A stretch of DNA of 51,413 nucleotides from a virus. Positions 37,760 through 46,108 of this stretch are shown here, piece by piece. The notes beneath the pieces were generated by a model. The model ran no database searches. It saw only the letters and a program-made list of their open reading frames with translations, and was not told where the DNA came from. Location: positions 1-51,413 of the IMG/VR virus record IMGVR_UViG_3300028581_000056; one strand, written 5' to 3'. The translations under genes and the position numbers were made by a program. Positions within the stretch are counted from its first letter, which is position 1. Every line of letters starts with the position of its first letter.

Positions 37760-38274
37760 TATTCGTTATATAAATTTTCTCTATCGTCTTTTGGTACCCA
37801 TTTTATTGAATTTGTTGGTTTATCTCCGAATGGGTTTTCAGTCGTTTTACCGTGTTTGTTTCTGTTCTTTTCAACCTCTAATAGGGCTTCCAAATTTTCA
37901 ATTCTCTGATATAGCTTACCTAATTCACTATTGGAAGTTTTATCTTTTTCTATCTTTAATTCTTTTTCTAACCTAGTGATAGTTACTAAAAGTTCTTGAA
38001 CTTGTGAATCATCTGTAATAATCTTTTCAACAATCTTTTCAGCAGGTACTTCTATAATTCTTTCTACAATTTTCTCTACTGGAACCTCTACAATCTTTTC
38101 AACAATCTTTTCAATTTCTTTTTCTATAACTTGTGGTACAATAGGGCTGGTTCCGTATTTTTCAACAGTAAATCCTTGTATTAAAGCGTTAAGCATGAAT
38201 TGGTCCACGTTGGTAATGTTATTTACCCTACAATAGTCCCATATTTCATTCTGTATGTTTTTAGGTACTTCCAT
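37759..38274 (-). CDS. Repeat-rich coiled-coil protein
   Basis: 171 residues. The middle repeats an 8-11-residue unit: EKEIEKIVEKIVEVPVEKIV, then ERIIEVPAEKIVEKII. Flanked by an N-terminal domain (NIQNEIWDYCRVNNITNVDQ) and a C-terminal coiled coil (LLVTITRLEKELKIEKDKTS, IENLEALLEVEKNRNKHG). The N-terminal part resembles DNA-binding or partner-binding segments placed before EKI repeats in phages. Stop/start overlap with the SbcC-like gene suggests a common operon, possibly a partner of the recombination complex. Confidence 0.65.
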   Translation of the reverse strand: MEVPKNIQNEIWDYCRVNNITNVDQFMLNALIQGFTVEKYGTSPIVPQVIEKEIEKIVEKIVEVPVEKIVERIIEVPAEKIVEKIITDDSQVQELLVTITRLEKELKIEKDKTSNSELGKLYQRIENLEALLEVEKNRNKHGKTTENPFGDKPTNSIKWVPKDDRENLYNE

Positions 38275-38474
38275 TAAAAATTGTGTGGTGTTAAAAACAT
38301 TTTAATACCTATATCAGTTTTCCTACTCTCAATTAATTTTTTACGTATAACCATTAATCTTCTAATATTAACATGGTTACTATCGAAAGGGTGTCTACTT
38401 GGATCTCCCAAACTTATTTTGTTGTTCAACCACTCTAATGATTGTTCATAAGTTAATACACAACCTTCTAACAT
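38274..38474 (-). CDS. Hypothetical 66-residue protein
   Basis: Helical (YEQSLEWLNNKISLGDPSRH, VNIRRLMVIRKKLIESRKTD). It overlaps both neighbours by a few bases. Unknown. Confidence 0.55.
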   Translation of the reverse strand: MLEGCVLTYEQSLEWLNNKISLGDPSRHPFDSNHVNIRRLMVIRKKLIESRKTDIGIKMFLTPHNF

Positions 38475-38689
38475 AACCTTTCTGATTCGGTTTCAATATC
38501 CTCAATTGATTTGATTTTAAATGTATAAAACCCATAATCACTTGGTAATTTTATTAATTTATGTTCTTTGGTTTCAATATCCCATAATACATATCCATGG
38601 TTATATGGGTCCTCACCAAAATCTTGTTGAATCATTGATGAAGGCATTACAATTGGTGTTTTACGACAAATTTTAATTTTTTTACTCAT
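38468..38689 (-). CDS. Hypothetical 73-residue protein
   Basis: Small beta protein (IKICRKTPIVMPSSMIQQDF, GYVLWDIETKEHKLIKLPSD). Overlaps the next gene by 7 bp. Unknown. Confidence 0.55.
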   Translation of the reverse strand: MSKKIKICRKTPIVMPSSMIQQDFGEDPYNHGYVLWDIETKEHKLIKLPSDYGFYTFKIKSIEDIETESERLC

Positions 38690-38715
38690 TTTTTATTATT
38701 TTATTTTTAATAATA

Positions 38716-39015
38716 CTATTTAAAATTTAAATATTCTTCTTCTGTTAGAATATATTTGTTAATAAAGCCAGTTATTAAGCTACAAGTTTCTTTTATATCA
38801 GCTCTTAAAATAGCCCCTTCTATCCCATTAATTTTGGTTATATTACCCCACTCATCTAAATAAGGAGCCCTTAATCCCCAAGAGTGTTCTTTCTTAAAAG
38901 CATTCCAAACCACCATTAGTTTATTCCAATCTTCATGATAGTTTAATTCTGGTGACCAATCTACTTTCATAAAGTGAGCGAGTATTTTATTTCCTTTTTC
39001 TTGAATTTCTGTCAT
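38716..39015 (-). CDS. Hypothetical 99-residue protein
   Basis: Helical, aromatic (HFMKVDWSPELNYHEDWNKL, MVVWNAFKKEHSWGLRAPYL). The start overlaps the stop of the homing endonuclease by 4 bp. Its sequence shows no sign of being the lost C-terminal half of the SbcD-like protein. Unknown. Confidence 0.55.
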   Translation of the reverse strand: MTEIQEKGNKILAHFMKVDWSPELNYHEDWNKLMVVWNAFKKEHSWGLRAPYLDEWGNITKINGIEGAILRADIKETCSLITGFINKYILTEEEYLNFK

Positions 39016-39851
39016 AAAATTAAATCTTTATATTTATCATAATTCTTCATAAAGTTAACCATGTATTTGATGTTATTGTTTTCGCAAAATATTTTACATT
39101 GTCTGTATTTTAATGAAAAAACTTCTTTATCATCAATAAAACCTTTTACTTCCTCTATGGCTTTATCACCGTTTTTATATTCTATATAGAAATCGGGTAC
39201 ATATCGTTTTGTTTTACCGTTATGTTCATATTTTATAATAAAACTATGTTTTTTAGTCCAATAAATAACATTTTCGTCACCATCTAATTCAATCATTCTT
39301 TGTTTTTCCCAAGATGAATGATATTGTTCGTCTATCTTATTTTTATTATTAAAATAATACCCCCTTTCACAATTGATGTATGTAGTATGACTACCGTCAA
39401 GTATTCTATTAGTAGTTGCTATAGATATTTTTTCTTTACCTTCTTCACTCATCATAGGGTAATGTCCGTTCTTTAGTTTATACTTTTCCCTACCTAATTG
39501 ATTTTTATTTTTTCTATCCTCACTAGACCAATGTTTTTTGATAGCATCACTTATCTTTTTCTTTCTTTCATCACTGTGTTTACCCCAAGAATTTTCTCTA
39601 CCATAATTACCATTGTTTTCACCCAATTGTGCGTATTTTTGCCAATCTGTTTGACATTTCTTGGAACAGAACCTTTTTTCTCTTGTTGAGTTTTTTACAT
39701 ATGTTACTGTATTGGTACACCCAGTGTATTCACATTTTCTTATGTCTCTCTCTAATTTTTTTAGAGATTGTGCACATATTTTACCACAAAATTTTCTTTC
39801 TTTATGGTAGGTTTTAAATTCTTTTTGACATATCTCACATGTTTTTATCAT
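39012..39851 (-). CDS. Homing endonuclease with zinc ribbons, NUMOD3 and PD-(D/E)XK core
   Basis: 279 residues. Two N-terminal zinc ribbons (CEICQKEF...CGKICAQSL and CEYTGCTN...CSKKCQTDW), a NUMOD3-like linker (GRENSWGKHSDERKKKISDA, EEGKEKISIATTNRI), then a restriction-type fold: YRSSWE-type helix (QYHSSWEKQRMIELDGDE), RYVPDFYIEYKNGDKAIEEV and KG. It gives the PD...ExK triad as P-D-F...E-x-K. Similar to Vsr-like or TnsA-like phage homing nucleases. It lies directly after the shortened SbcD-like gene. An ATATTTAT box is ~17 nt upstream. Confidence 0.78.
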   Translation of the reverse strand: MIKTCEICQKEFKTYHKERKFCGKICAQSLKKLERDIRKCEYTGCTNTVTYVKNSTREKRFCSKKCQTDWQKYAQLGENNGNYGRENSWGKHSDERKKKISDAIKKHWSSEDRKNKNQLGREKYKLKNGHYPMMSEEGKEKISIATTNRILDGSHTTYINCERGYYFNNKNKIDEQYHSSWEKQRMIELDGDENVIYWTKKHSFIIKYEHNGKTKRYVPDFYIEYKNGDKAIEEVKGFIDDKEVFSLKYRQCKIFCENNNIKYMVNFMKNYDKYKDLIL

Positions 39852-39895
39852 AATATTTTTATTATATAAATATCACCAAACAAGACAAAGTCAGA

Positions 39896-40558
39896 TTAAT
39901 CACAAACAACCCAACCGTTATCTAAATAATGATTTAACATAGATTCATCGGTTTCTCTTTCTTGAGTTAAATAGGTACAACTATACTTGTGAATATCACC
40001 ACACATAACCAAATCACAACCCTCAAAGATTGATATATCTTTACCATCTTCAAATTCAAACCCAACATTAGTTTTAAGACCAATTAAAGGATCATGATAC
40101 AAACCAATATAAGTTTTATCTTCACCATATTCCAATCTTGCTTGTTCAATCTCAGGCCTCTTAGATTCTTCGATATGTCCGTAAACACACCAAACAACAT
40201 TTTCATCCAAATAACATCCTGTATGTTTTAAAAACAGAATATTTGGATTATCCATCGTTGAAATGATTGGTGACAAAGCATCCATTCTATCAAGGTTATT
40301 AACTAAGAAGTCATGATTACCTAAAGTAACAACGGTCTTAGCAATCTTAGAACACTTCGTTAGAAATGTCATAACCATATAGATAAGTTCTGGTGTCATC
40401 TGATTTTTAGAATGTACCAAATCACCAACAACAGTTATCCTATCTGGTTTTTGTTCTTCACATTCTTTAAAGAATCTTTCAAACTGTTCCATATATTCTT
40501 CCTGTCTCTTAAAAAGACGGATATGGATATCTGCTGTGTGTATTATTTTTTTAATCAT
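39896..40558 (-). CDS. SbcD/gp47-like nuclease, shortened
   Basis: 220 residues, against ~340 in T4 gp47. Metallophosphoesterase motifs are in order: TADIHIRLF (D-x-H), TVVGDLVHSKNQ (GD), VVTLGNHDFLV (GNHD), IGLYHDP and VMCGDIHKYS (GDxH). The capping domain and the usual last strand after GDxH are missing; the end is an unrelated SMLNHYLDNGWVVCD. A homing endonuclease follows at once. It acts with the SbcC-like ATPase (35384). Whether the shortening is natural or due to invasion is open. Confidence 0.88.
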   Translation of the reverse strand: MIKKIIHTADIHIRLFKRQEEYMEQFERFFKECEEQKPDRITVVGDLVHSKNQMTPELIYMVMTFLTKCSKIAKTVVTLGNHDFLVNNLDRMDALSPIISTMDNPNILFLKHTGCYLDENVVWCVYGHIEESKRPEIEQARLEYGEDKTYIGLYHDPLIGLKTNVGFEFEDGKDISIFEGCDLVMCGDIHKYSCTYLTQERETDESMLNHYLDNGWVVCD

Positions 40559-40860
40559 ATAAAGCTATATTTAGGTAATTTTTCAATAGGTTTAAAGTCT
40601 TTACGTAATAAATGACCATATTGCCTTCTCATTTCCATTCTCACAAGTTCTCTAAGTCCTTCTACGTGGTGTTCATAAGGTACAAACCCACCCCTCAAAT
40701 CATCAGCCAACTCAGGTGATAGTCTTATACGTGTAAATCTCCCCGAACCAGGTTCACATACAACTTTAGACGGTGTAAAAAAATCTGGATGATATTGAGT
40801 TACAGATAATGTAAACCCGTATTGGCCAAACTCACTTAAAAACCATTGATACGAATCCAT
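40555..40860 (-). CDS. Hypothetical protein
   Basis: 101 residues. GFTLSVTQYHPDFFTPSKVV beta start, LSPELADDLRGGFVPYEHHV helix, and a basic helix ELVRMEMRRQYGHLLRKDFK. Overlaps both neighbours (ATGA-type and one-base), so it is in the DruA-SbcD operon. Unknown. Confidence 0.6.
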   Translation of the reverse strand: MDSYQWFLSEFGQYGFTLSVTQYHPDFFTPSKVVCEPGSGRFTRIRLSPELADDLRGGFVPYEHHVEGLRELVRMEMRRQYGHLLRKDFKPIEKLPKYSFI

Positions 40861-41291
40861 TACAATCTATGTTTCTTCAAGTATTTTAAAGGCTTTATCT
40901 CTATTGGGGTGTTTCTAAATTTATGTGCAAAATTTTCGGAATACATTGCAAGAATTTCAGCCTCCCAATCTATATGCTCATACTGTTTTAAATCACTAAT
41001 TAAATCTTGAGCCCCCTGACTGTCCATGTAATTTGTAAAATGATCTAAAAGTTCTATTGGGTTAATGTGGTAGTATTGGTATATATCTAAACCATTTTCA
41101 TTTGTGAATGCAACTGAAATTCTTCTTAGAACTGGAAATATGTACATGTCAACGTTACTGTACTTATTAGTAGAATCATTGATAATATGAAGGGCTGTTC
41201 TTTCACAATTTAAACCCAACATTGTTTTTTCAATATCAGTTAGTCCAACTAAGAGACCAAATTCATCCCATTTTTTAGTTAATTCATCCAT
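40860..41291 (-). CDS. Hypothetical protein
   Basis: 143 residues with TDIEKTMLGLNCERTALHII, FPVLRRISVAFTNENGLDIY and EHIDWEAEILAMYSENFAHK. Stop/start overlap with the DruA-like gene, so tightly coupled to it. No family recognised; it may be a partner of the DruA-like pair. Confidence 0.6.
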   Translation of the reverse strand: MDELTKKWDEFGLLVGLTDIEKTMLGLNCERTALHIINDSTNKYSNVDMYIFPVLRRISVAFTNENGLDIYQYYHINPIELLDHFTNYMDSQGAQDLISDLKQYEHIDWEAEILAMYSENFAHKFRNTPIEIKPLKYLKKHRL

Positions 41292-42268
41292 TACTGTTTA
41301 GCCCCCACTCTGTTACCCCAAGCGTCTTTATTATTAACATTTTCTACCCTTTTATAGGCCCATCTTTCTTTCCAATGATTAACTAATGTGTCAATACTTA
41401 AATCTTTTGGTTTAAATTCTTTATCGATTCCTTTTAAAAACTCTGAGGTGTTTTCACCTCTATCACACCAATATATACCTCTACGATTACCGTGAGTTGT
41501 TAAACGTCTAGCGTCAATACCCAAATAATCACAAGCCTTTCTAATAATGTTAATGCGGGAGTTTTTTCCACTTGTGAATTGTCCACCAAGTATCTCACCC
41601 TCTTCTTCCTCAACAATTAACCTCATTTGTTGATACAAATCTTCATCTATTTGAACAGTTCCTTGTCCCTGGGTTAAACCCAAATAATTGAAATGTTTAA
41701 GTCGGTTATATTGTACCCCACGACCATATAAAGACGTTACAGTAAGTCCTGCTAGGTCATCATTATACTTTTCCTTCCAATGATTACCAACCACGTCAGA
41801 TGATGCCAATAACGTTAATAACTTACCACCACACATATTATAACCAAAATGTCTGGTTGGTACACAAACTGAAATGTTTGCTATATTTCTATTTCTAAGA
41901 ACCCTATCTTCTTTATTCCAACCAATGTGTCTATCTCTCGGACCTAAAGCTAAGAAATCGGCTGCTACATCGATAATACCCAAGTTCATACCATCAAATT
42001 GGTTTCTAACCAAGAAATAGTTATTACGACCTGGACTACGTCTGAATGGGAATGAAGAAACATGTTCTTCAATTGATTTCCATTCTCTCCATAGTTTACT
42101 TGTTGAGTCTACAGGAATTAATACGGGTAAAATGTTATTAGGATCATCAACCATACTCTCACTAATTAATAGTGGGTTAGATTTTTTAACTTGTCGGGTT
42201 TTCTGTTCCTCTTGGGATAAAAACTTAAAATTCATTAAGTCTTCTTTTAATTTTTCTCTATCAACCAT
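41291..42268 (-). CDS. DruA-like (DUF4338) protein A
   Basis: 325 residues. The DUF4338 pattern is followed from ~95 to ~215: a GLGxxD-type strand (NLGIIDVAADFLALGPRDRH, then IGWN), NIANISVCVPTRHFGYNMCG (the N-x-x-R-F position), KLLTLLASSDVVGNHWKEKY, LTVTSLYGRGVQYNRLKHFN and YLGLTQGQG. In Druantia defence the DruA protein has this domain; its activity is not established. Here it stands in a phage operon with a second, diverged copy (43364) and an ATPase, overlapping the latter by 8 bp. I infer a common DNA-handling complex. Confidence 0.75.
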   Translation of the reverse strand: MVDREKLKEDLMNFKFLSQEEQKTRQVKKSNPLLISESMVDDPNNILPVLIPVDSTSKLWREWKSIEEHVSSFPFRRSPGRNNYFLVRNQFDGMNLGIIDVAADFLALGPRDRHIGWNKEDRVLRNRNIANISVCVPTRHFGYNMCGGKLLTLLASSDVVGNHWKEKYNDDLAGLTVTSLYGRGVQYNRLKHFNYLGLTQGQGTVQIDEDLYQQMRLIVEEEEGEILGGQFTSGKNSRINIIRKACDYLGIDARRLTTHGNRRGIYWCDRGENTSEFLKGIDKEFKPKDLSIDTLVNHWKERWAYKRVENVNNKDAWGNRVGAKQ

Positions 42269-42941
42269 TAATAAATTTGTGTGTTTTAATATATTTTACC
42301 ATCCAATTCTCTTTTATTCCATTGATTGGAAATCCGTGAGCCGTCATGTATTCAATCCAATCACCTAAAACAGCATCCCTCATATAAGGTCCTAATACGT
42401 TTTGTTCTCTCAATCTTTCTTCAGTCCATGGGTTATTATAAGTAATAGTTTGCCCATTTTCTTGACACCATTCAATTAGTTTAGTTAAAGTTCCAAACCT
42501 ATCTGTCGGTGTTGTACAGTAGTAAGCGTTAGTTACAATTTGATTACCTAAACCCATACGATTACCTTGAGTGTGGTCGTTATGTTCTAAACCTTCTGGA
42601 AATAAATCCACCACACGTATAAACGCAAATTCATCAAAAAACCAATAATCAGGTGGCATATAACCCCGTTGAATCCTAGTGTGTTGTCTAACTTGTATTT
42701 TATCCTTATAATGATTATTAACAACCCTAGAAGTTACATCATCAGGCCAATCCATACCGTTTCTCCACGAGATATCTAATTCTAAACGTGTTAGAATTTT
42801 TCTTTTAATCTCCTCAGAATTTGCTCTACTGTGTGATACTATCCCAATAGTAGACTCTTGATTTTCTCGTAGAAAAGTAGACGCAGCATTCACCAATCGA
42901 GTAGTTTTACCTGATTGTCTTGGTGAAATCTCTACGTACAT
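42261..42941 (-). CDS. Stand-alone terminase-like ATPase
   Basis: 226 residues. Walker A EISPRQSGKTTRLVNAASTF at the start, Walker B with catalytic acid PDYWFFDEFAFIRVVDLFPE near 125, and a motif III-like YYCTTPTDRFGTLTKLIEW. This is the packaging-ATPase (TerL N-domain) style, but no RNase H-like nuclease domain follows and the protein is less than half of a terminase. It overlaps the DruA-like gene downstream and is separated from a second DruA-like gene by a coiled-coil gene. It may power a DNA-bound complex rather than head packaging. Confidence 0.75.
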   Translation of the reverse strand: MYVEISPRQSGKTTRLVNAASTFLRENQESTIGIVSHSRANSEEIKRKILTRLELDISWRNGMDWPDDVTSRVVNNHYKDKIQVRQHTRIQRGYMPPDYWFFDEFAFIRVVDLFPEGLEHNDHTQGNRMGLGNQIVTNAYYCTTPTDRFGTLTKLIEWCQENGQTITYNNPWTEERLREQNVLGPYMRDAVLGDWIEYMTAHGFPINGIKENWMVKYIKTHKFING

Positions 42942-42945
42942 TGAA

Positions 42946-43344
42946 TTACCCCTTCAAAGCGTCTGCCATTATTTTACCTTCTTCAGTAAGATGTTTACCA
43001 AATTTTTCTGAATTCTTAACCATTTGTGACATTAAATCCATAGGATTTGACGCTTTTTGTGATTCTTTAATCATATCAGAAATTGCTTGTTCTCTCATCT
43101 TTTGAATTTCAGCAAGAGCGTCAGCTAAACTTTTATTAGTCTTACCTAATTTATTTTGGTAAGCTCTAATTGCATCGTTATCCTCAATTCTTTTCATTAA
43201 CTTTAATGAATGAGTTAAGAAATCTTCATTTGTTTTTTCAACAGTTTTAACAACTTCTTTTTGTGTTTCTACAACCACTTCAGTTGTTTGGTCCATTAAG
43301 TCCGCTACGGCTCTTAATAGGTTTGTTACTTTTTTGTTATCCAT
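42946..43344 (-). CDS. Helical accessory protein between ATPase and DruA-like gene
   Basis: 132 residues, all helical: TNLLRAVADLMDQTTEVVVE, a coiled coil (EVVKTVEKTNEDFLTHSLKL, NKLGKTNKSLADALAEIQKM) and a C-terminal MSQMVKNSEKFGKHLTEEGK. The size and coil are reminiscent of small terminase subunits or oligomeric adaptors; inference only. Close spacing with both neighbours. Confidence 0.6.
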   Translation of the reverse strand: MDNKKVTNLLRAVADLMDQTTEVVVETQKEVVKTVEKTNEDFLTHSLKLMKRIEDNDAIRAYQNKLGKTNKSLADALAEIQKMREQAISDMIKESQKASNPMDLMSQMVKNSEKFGKHLTEEGKIMADALKG

Positions 43345-43363
43345 TTTTATATTATTTTTAATT

Positions 43364-44527
43364 TTATCTTACCATATCAACGTTACCTGCTTCAATTTTC
43401 TCCAAGGTATAGATTTCAAGTTCATTCCTTAATCTACCCTCTTCTTTAAGTTTTTCGTAACGATGTTGTGCTTTATTCTTCCACCATTCAATCATATGTT
43501 CTAATTGGTATCTATCCCAGTTATCTCTCTTAACCAAAGGAATTTGACCATCACTAGCAATATATTGTGGTACGTTATCGTACCCATAGGTACAATAGTA
43601 ATATCTCTTTTTAGTTTTAGCTTTCATATGTGATTTAGTAAAATCATGAAATGCTTGGTACTTAACTGGATCTTGTTCTTTTAAATGATTCTTAAGAATT
43701 GAAATTATTTTATTAAATTCTCTCATTTTAGGTGTTGATGGAACTGGGTCAACTAATGAACCATTCCATTCTGGATTACCATATAAAGCCCTTAACCTAT
43801 CTCTTAATTCCATATAGATATTATCGTTTGGAAATAAGAAGACATCAGATTCAGTCATACTACCATATTTCATGAAAGGTTTTAAACCATCATACTGACT
43901 AACACCCTTAATATCACCATAAAGTGATGTGGTTTCCATGAATACCGTATCAATACGTTCACCGTACTTCTCCTTTAAGATTTGTCTTGCCTCATGTGAA
44001 CAACAGATTAAGGCTAATAACTTACCCCCCAAATAGTTGTAACCAAATGGTTGAACAGGTACGATAATTGCACCGTTAATCATGTATTTGTTAACTTCGT
44101 TTGCGGTAACCTTAAGTCCTTGAAATAATTCATTTCTAGGCTTAATTGAAAGTACTGGTGATGCTAAACGAATAAACCCAACATACTTGTTAGTAGTTGT
44201 TTCCTTAATACCTAACATTACTTGTCTACCAATTTGAGATTCAAGTGGTAAAGATGTGATGATTTGGGTTGCTGGGTTGAATAGTTTGCCCTCAACCTCT
44301 TCAAGAACAAAATTCATATCTTTAGGTTCGATTGAATAGTCGTCAAACATCAACTTTGTGTATTTATCGTTGTCGATTTTAACAATCTTTTCTTTTTTCC
44401 TTTCCAGGAAATAATCCTGAATCGTGTCCAACTTATCGTAGAACCCCATCAACTTATCAGTTAATTCAAGACTCTCTTCAGTCGTTAACCTCAATTCAAA
44501 ATTCGAAACTTTCTTTTCTTTTGCCAT
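43364..44527 (-). CDS. DruA-like (DUF4338) protein B
   Basis: 387 residues. N-terminal extension (~1-85), then the DUF4338 pattern with more change than copy A: TTNKYVGFIRLASPVLSIKP, AIIVPVQPFGYNYLGGKLLA, LICCSHEARQILKEKYGERI, FMETTSLYGDIKGVSQYDGL and KPFMKYGSM. The C-terminal region (DFTKSHMKAKTKKRYYYCTY, HMIEWWKNKAQHRYEKLKEE) corresponds to copy A's CDRGENTSEF...LVNHWKERWAYKR, so the two are full-length paralogues. Such a pair flanking an ATPase is not a standard phage module known to me. Confidence 0.7.
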   Translation of the reverse strand: MAKEKKVSNFELRLTTEESLELTDKLMGFYDKLDTIQDYFLERKKEKIVKIDNDKYTKLMFDDYSIEPKDMNFVLEEVEGKLFNPATQIITSLPLESQIGRQVMLGIKETTTNKYVGFIRLASPVLSIKPRNELFQGLKVTANEVNKYMINGAIIVPVQPFGYNYLGGKLLALICCSHEARQILKEKYGERIDTVFMETTSLYGDIKGVSQYDGLKPFMKYGSMTESDVFLFPNDNIYMELRDRLRALYGNPEWNGSLVDPVPSTPKMREFNKIISILKNHLKEQDPVKYQAFHDFTKSHMKAKTKKRYYYCTYGYDNVPQYIASDGQIPLVKRDNWDRYQLEHMIEWWKNKAQHRYEKLKEEGRLRNELEIYTLEKIEAGNVDMVR

Positions 44528-44588
44528 ATATAAAACGTATTACCTTACAATGATAAGGGTAAATGAACTAGCTGTAAATGGAACTACC

Positions 44589-44897
44589 TTACTTTAAACT
44601 CTCTATTTTGTTAGTATAAGCTTGAGCTGGTTGTAACCCAACCATTTTATCAATTGGTTGTCCGTTCTTAAAGAAAATAACAGTGGGTACACTTCTAATA
44701 CCATCTTTTATCGCTAAATCAGAATGTACATCTATATTAACTTCACCAGCATTAACATCTGGGTAACTTTTAAGTACCCCATCTATAATAGGTGTTAATA
44801 CCTTACAGGGACCACACCAATCGGCCGAATATTTAACAATTGTTAATTTATCAGAGTTAACTAAACTGTGATAGGTTGTTGAATCTATTTTTTGCAT
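44589..44897 (-). CDS. Thioredoxin
   Basis: 102 residues. Active site YSADWCGPCKVLTPIIDGVL (WCGPC), cis-Pro in IRSVPTVIFFKNGQPIDKMV, final helix QAYTNKIESL. A general disulfide reductase; in phages it can serve ribonucleotide reductase or a polymerase. Complete, normal length. Confidence 0.97.
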   Translation of the reverse strand: MQKIDSTTYHSLVNSDKLTIVKYSADWCGPCKVLTPIIDGVLKSYPDVNAGEVNIDVHSDLAIKDGIRSVPTVIFFKNGQPIDKMVGLQPAQAYTNKIESLK

Positions 44898-44901
44898 ATT
44901 T

Positions 44902-45648
44902 TTATTTTTTATTATTTTTAGACCAATAATCCAATATTGATTTAGCCTCTAAACCCATATAAGGTAATGGTATTAATTGAAATCCTTTTTCTTTATCATG
45001 ATAGAATATACCTAATCTACCCACTTTCTTTTTGGTTTCCATTTGAAACATGTAAGCATAAATAGATAGTTGTAACGCATAAACATTATATTGACAGTCA
45101 GATAAATGAGAAACTGGGGGATTTAACCAGTGACCGTAATCTGACATAAATCTGAAGTTTTTATTGGTTTTCCAATCCCAAACATTAAAATAATCCCCAC
45201 AATCTTCGATGATATCAGCTGTTCCAGCTAATTTATGTTTCTCGGAGAATAGAATTGTTTCAGGGTATATAGTACCCACAGTCATGGGATCAATCGCTTG
45301 GAACTGGGTTATTAATCCCCTTTCGTAATCGTTTTTTGGAAAATATATTTTGTTAGCTAATAGATACCTTTCCATAATTTCATGGATTTCAGTACCGTAA
45401 GCATTAGCCTCATCGTTGATACGTTTCCATTCAGTCAATATCTCTTCTTGAGACATGTTTTGATATTGTTCCTTCTTTTTAGAAGGGTCTTGCATAGAAA
45501 TAGCAAGAGCAATCTCCTCAGAGTTAAACTCAGGTTCCAACATACCTAATACCGTTGTAACTGATTTAAATTTCTCTTTAGTAAATTTATGTATGTAAAC
45601 GTGTTCTACTGGTTCTAAGAATACAACACTATCTCTCTTTTTTGCCAT
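44902..45648 (-). CDS. PD-(D/E)XK nuclease (RecB/Cas4-like)
   Basis: 248 residues. HKFTKEKFKSVTTVLGMLEP at the start; AYGTEIHEIMERYLLANKIY (the His/Glu helix); then the catalytic strand set HKLAGTADIIEDCGDYFNVW with DWKTNK (D...D-x-K) and QLSIYAYMFQMETKKKVGRL (Q-L-x-x-Y). This order is that of RecB-family exonucleases, like those next to phage helicases. Role: processing DNA ends in recombination or replication. Confidence 0.87.
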   Translation of the reverse strand: MAKKRDSVVFLEPVEHVYIHKFTKEKFKSVTTVLGMLEPEFNSEEIALAISMQDPSKKKEQYQNMSQEEILTEWKRINDEANAYGTEIHEIMERYLLANKIYFPKNDYERGLITQFQAIDPMTVGTIYPETILFSEKHKLAGTADIIEDCGDYFNVWDWKTNKNFRFMSDYGHWLNPPVSHLSDCQYNVYALQLSIYAYMFQMETKKKVGRLGIFYHDKEKGFQLIPLPYMGLEAKSILDYWSKNNKK

Positions 45649-45908
45649 TATCTAATCATTTGTCTAAGAATATTAGCGTGTAATCCTAAAAATGTACTTT
45701 CACGACTCATCTCTTCTCTCTTCTTACTTTCGAGTTCATCATTTAATTTAAGTATTTTAAAGTCCATGAAGGAGTTTTTCTTCATGAATGATTGGAAGAT
45801 TTCTAACTGTTCTTTTAGTTCTTTAACTTCTTTTCTTAATTCTTTAATTTCACTATCTAAACGTCCACCCTCAATTTGGTAGTCGCCTCTAGGATACATC
45901 ATTGCCAT
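45648..45908 (-). CDS. Hypothetical coiled-coil protein
   Basis: 86 residues with a clear heptad region (DSEIKELRKEVKELKEQLEI, FQSFMKKNSFMDFKILKLND). Stop/start overlap with the nuclease gene and 10 bp overlap with the upstream gene. Unknown. Confidence 0.6.
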   Translation of the reverse strand: MAMMYPRGDYQIEGGRLDSEIKELRKEVKELKEQLEIFQSFMKKNSFMDFKILKLNDELESKKREEMSRESTFLGLHANILRQMIR

Positions 45909-46108
45909 AAATCTAATTTTAATAACTGTTCTAATATTTTAGGATCTTCACTTTCTTGAATAATCTTACAAACCTTTTCAGATAGTTCATCTTCCATTAT
46001 TAAAGCATCAGCTTTTCTAATGAAAACAATTAAAAATTGTAACCCATCCTCTTTAAGAGTATTTCTTATGATACTCTCGTTTACATATCGTTTATTAAAT
46101 CCCATCAT
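45899..46108 (-). CDS. Hypothetical 69-residue protein
   Basis: Helical (ESIIRNTLKEDGLQFLIVFI, EDELSEKVCKIIQESEDPKI). The first residues MMGFNKRYVNESIIRNTLKE look slightly like the leader helices, but the gene sits in the replication operon, overlapping the primase by 4 bp, so I do not count it. Unknown. Confidence 0.55.
   Translation of the reverse strand: MMGFNKRYVNESIIRNTLKEDGLQFLIVFIRKADALIMEDELSEKVCKIIQESEDPKILEQLLKLDLWQ

Noticed and set aside
42261-42941. Large terminase subunit
   Set aside because: Only the ATPase motifs are present; the RNase H-like nuclease domain and more than half of the normal length are missing, and the neighbours are not packaging genes.
40860-44527. A complete Druantia defence system
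   Set aside because: No large DruE-type helicase is present; only DruA-like proteins are, so calling it Druantia would go too far.
45899-46108. Further leader-bearing protein (IIRNTLKE)
   Set aside because: The helix fits loosely, but the gene is embedded in the primase operon with overlaps on both sides and has no promoter box; counted as an ordinary small gene.
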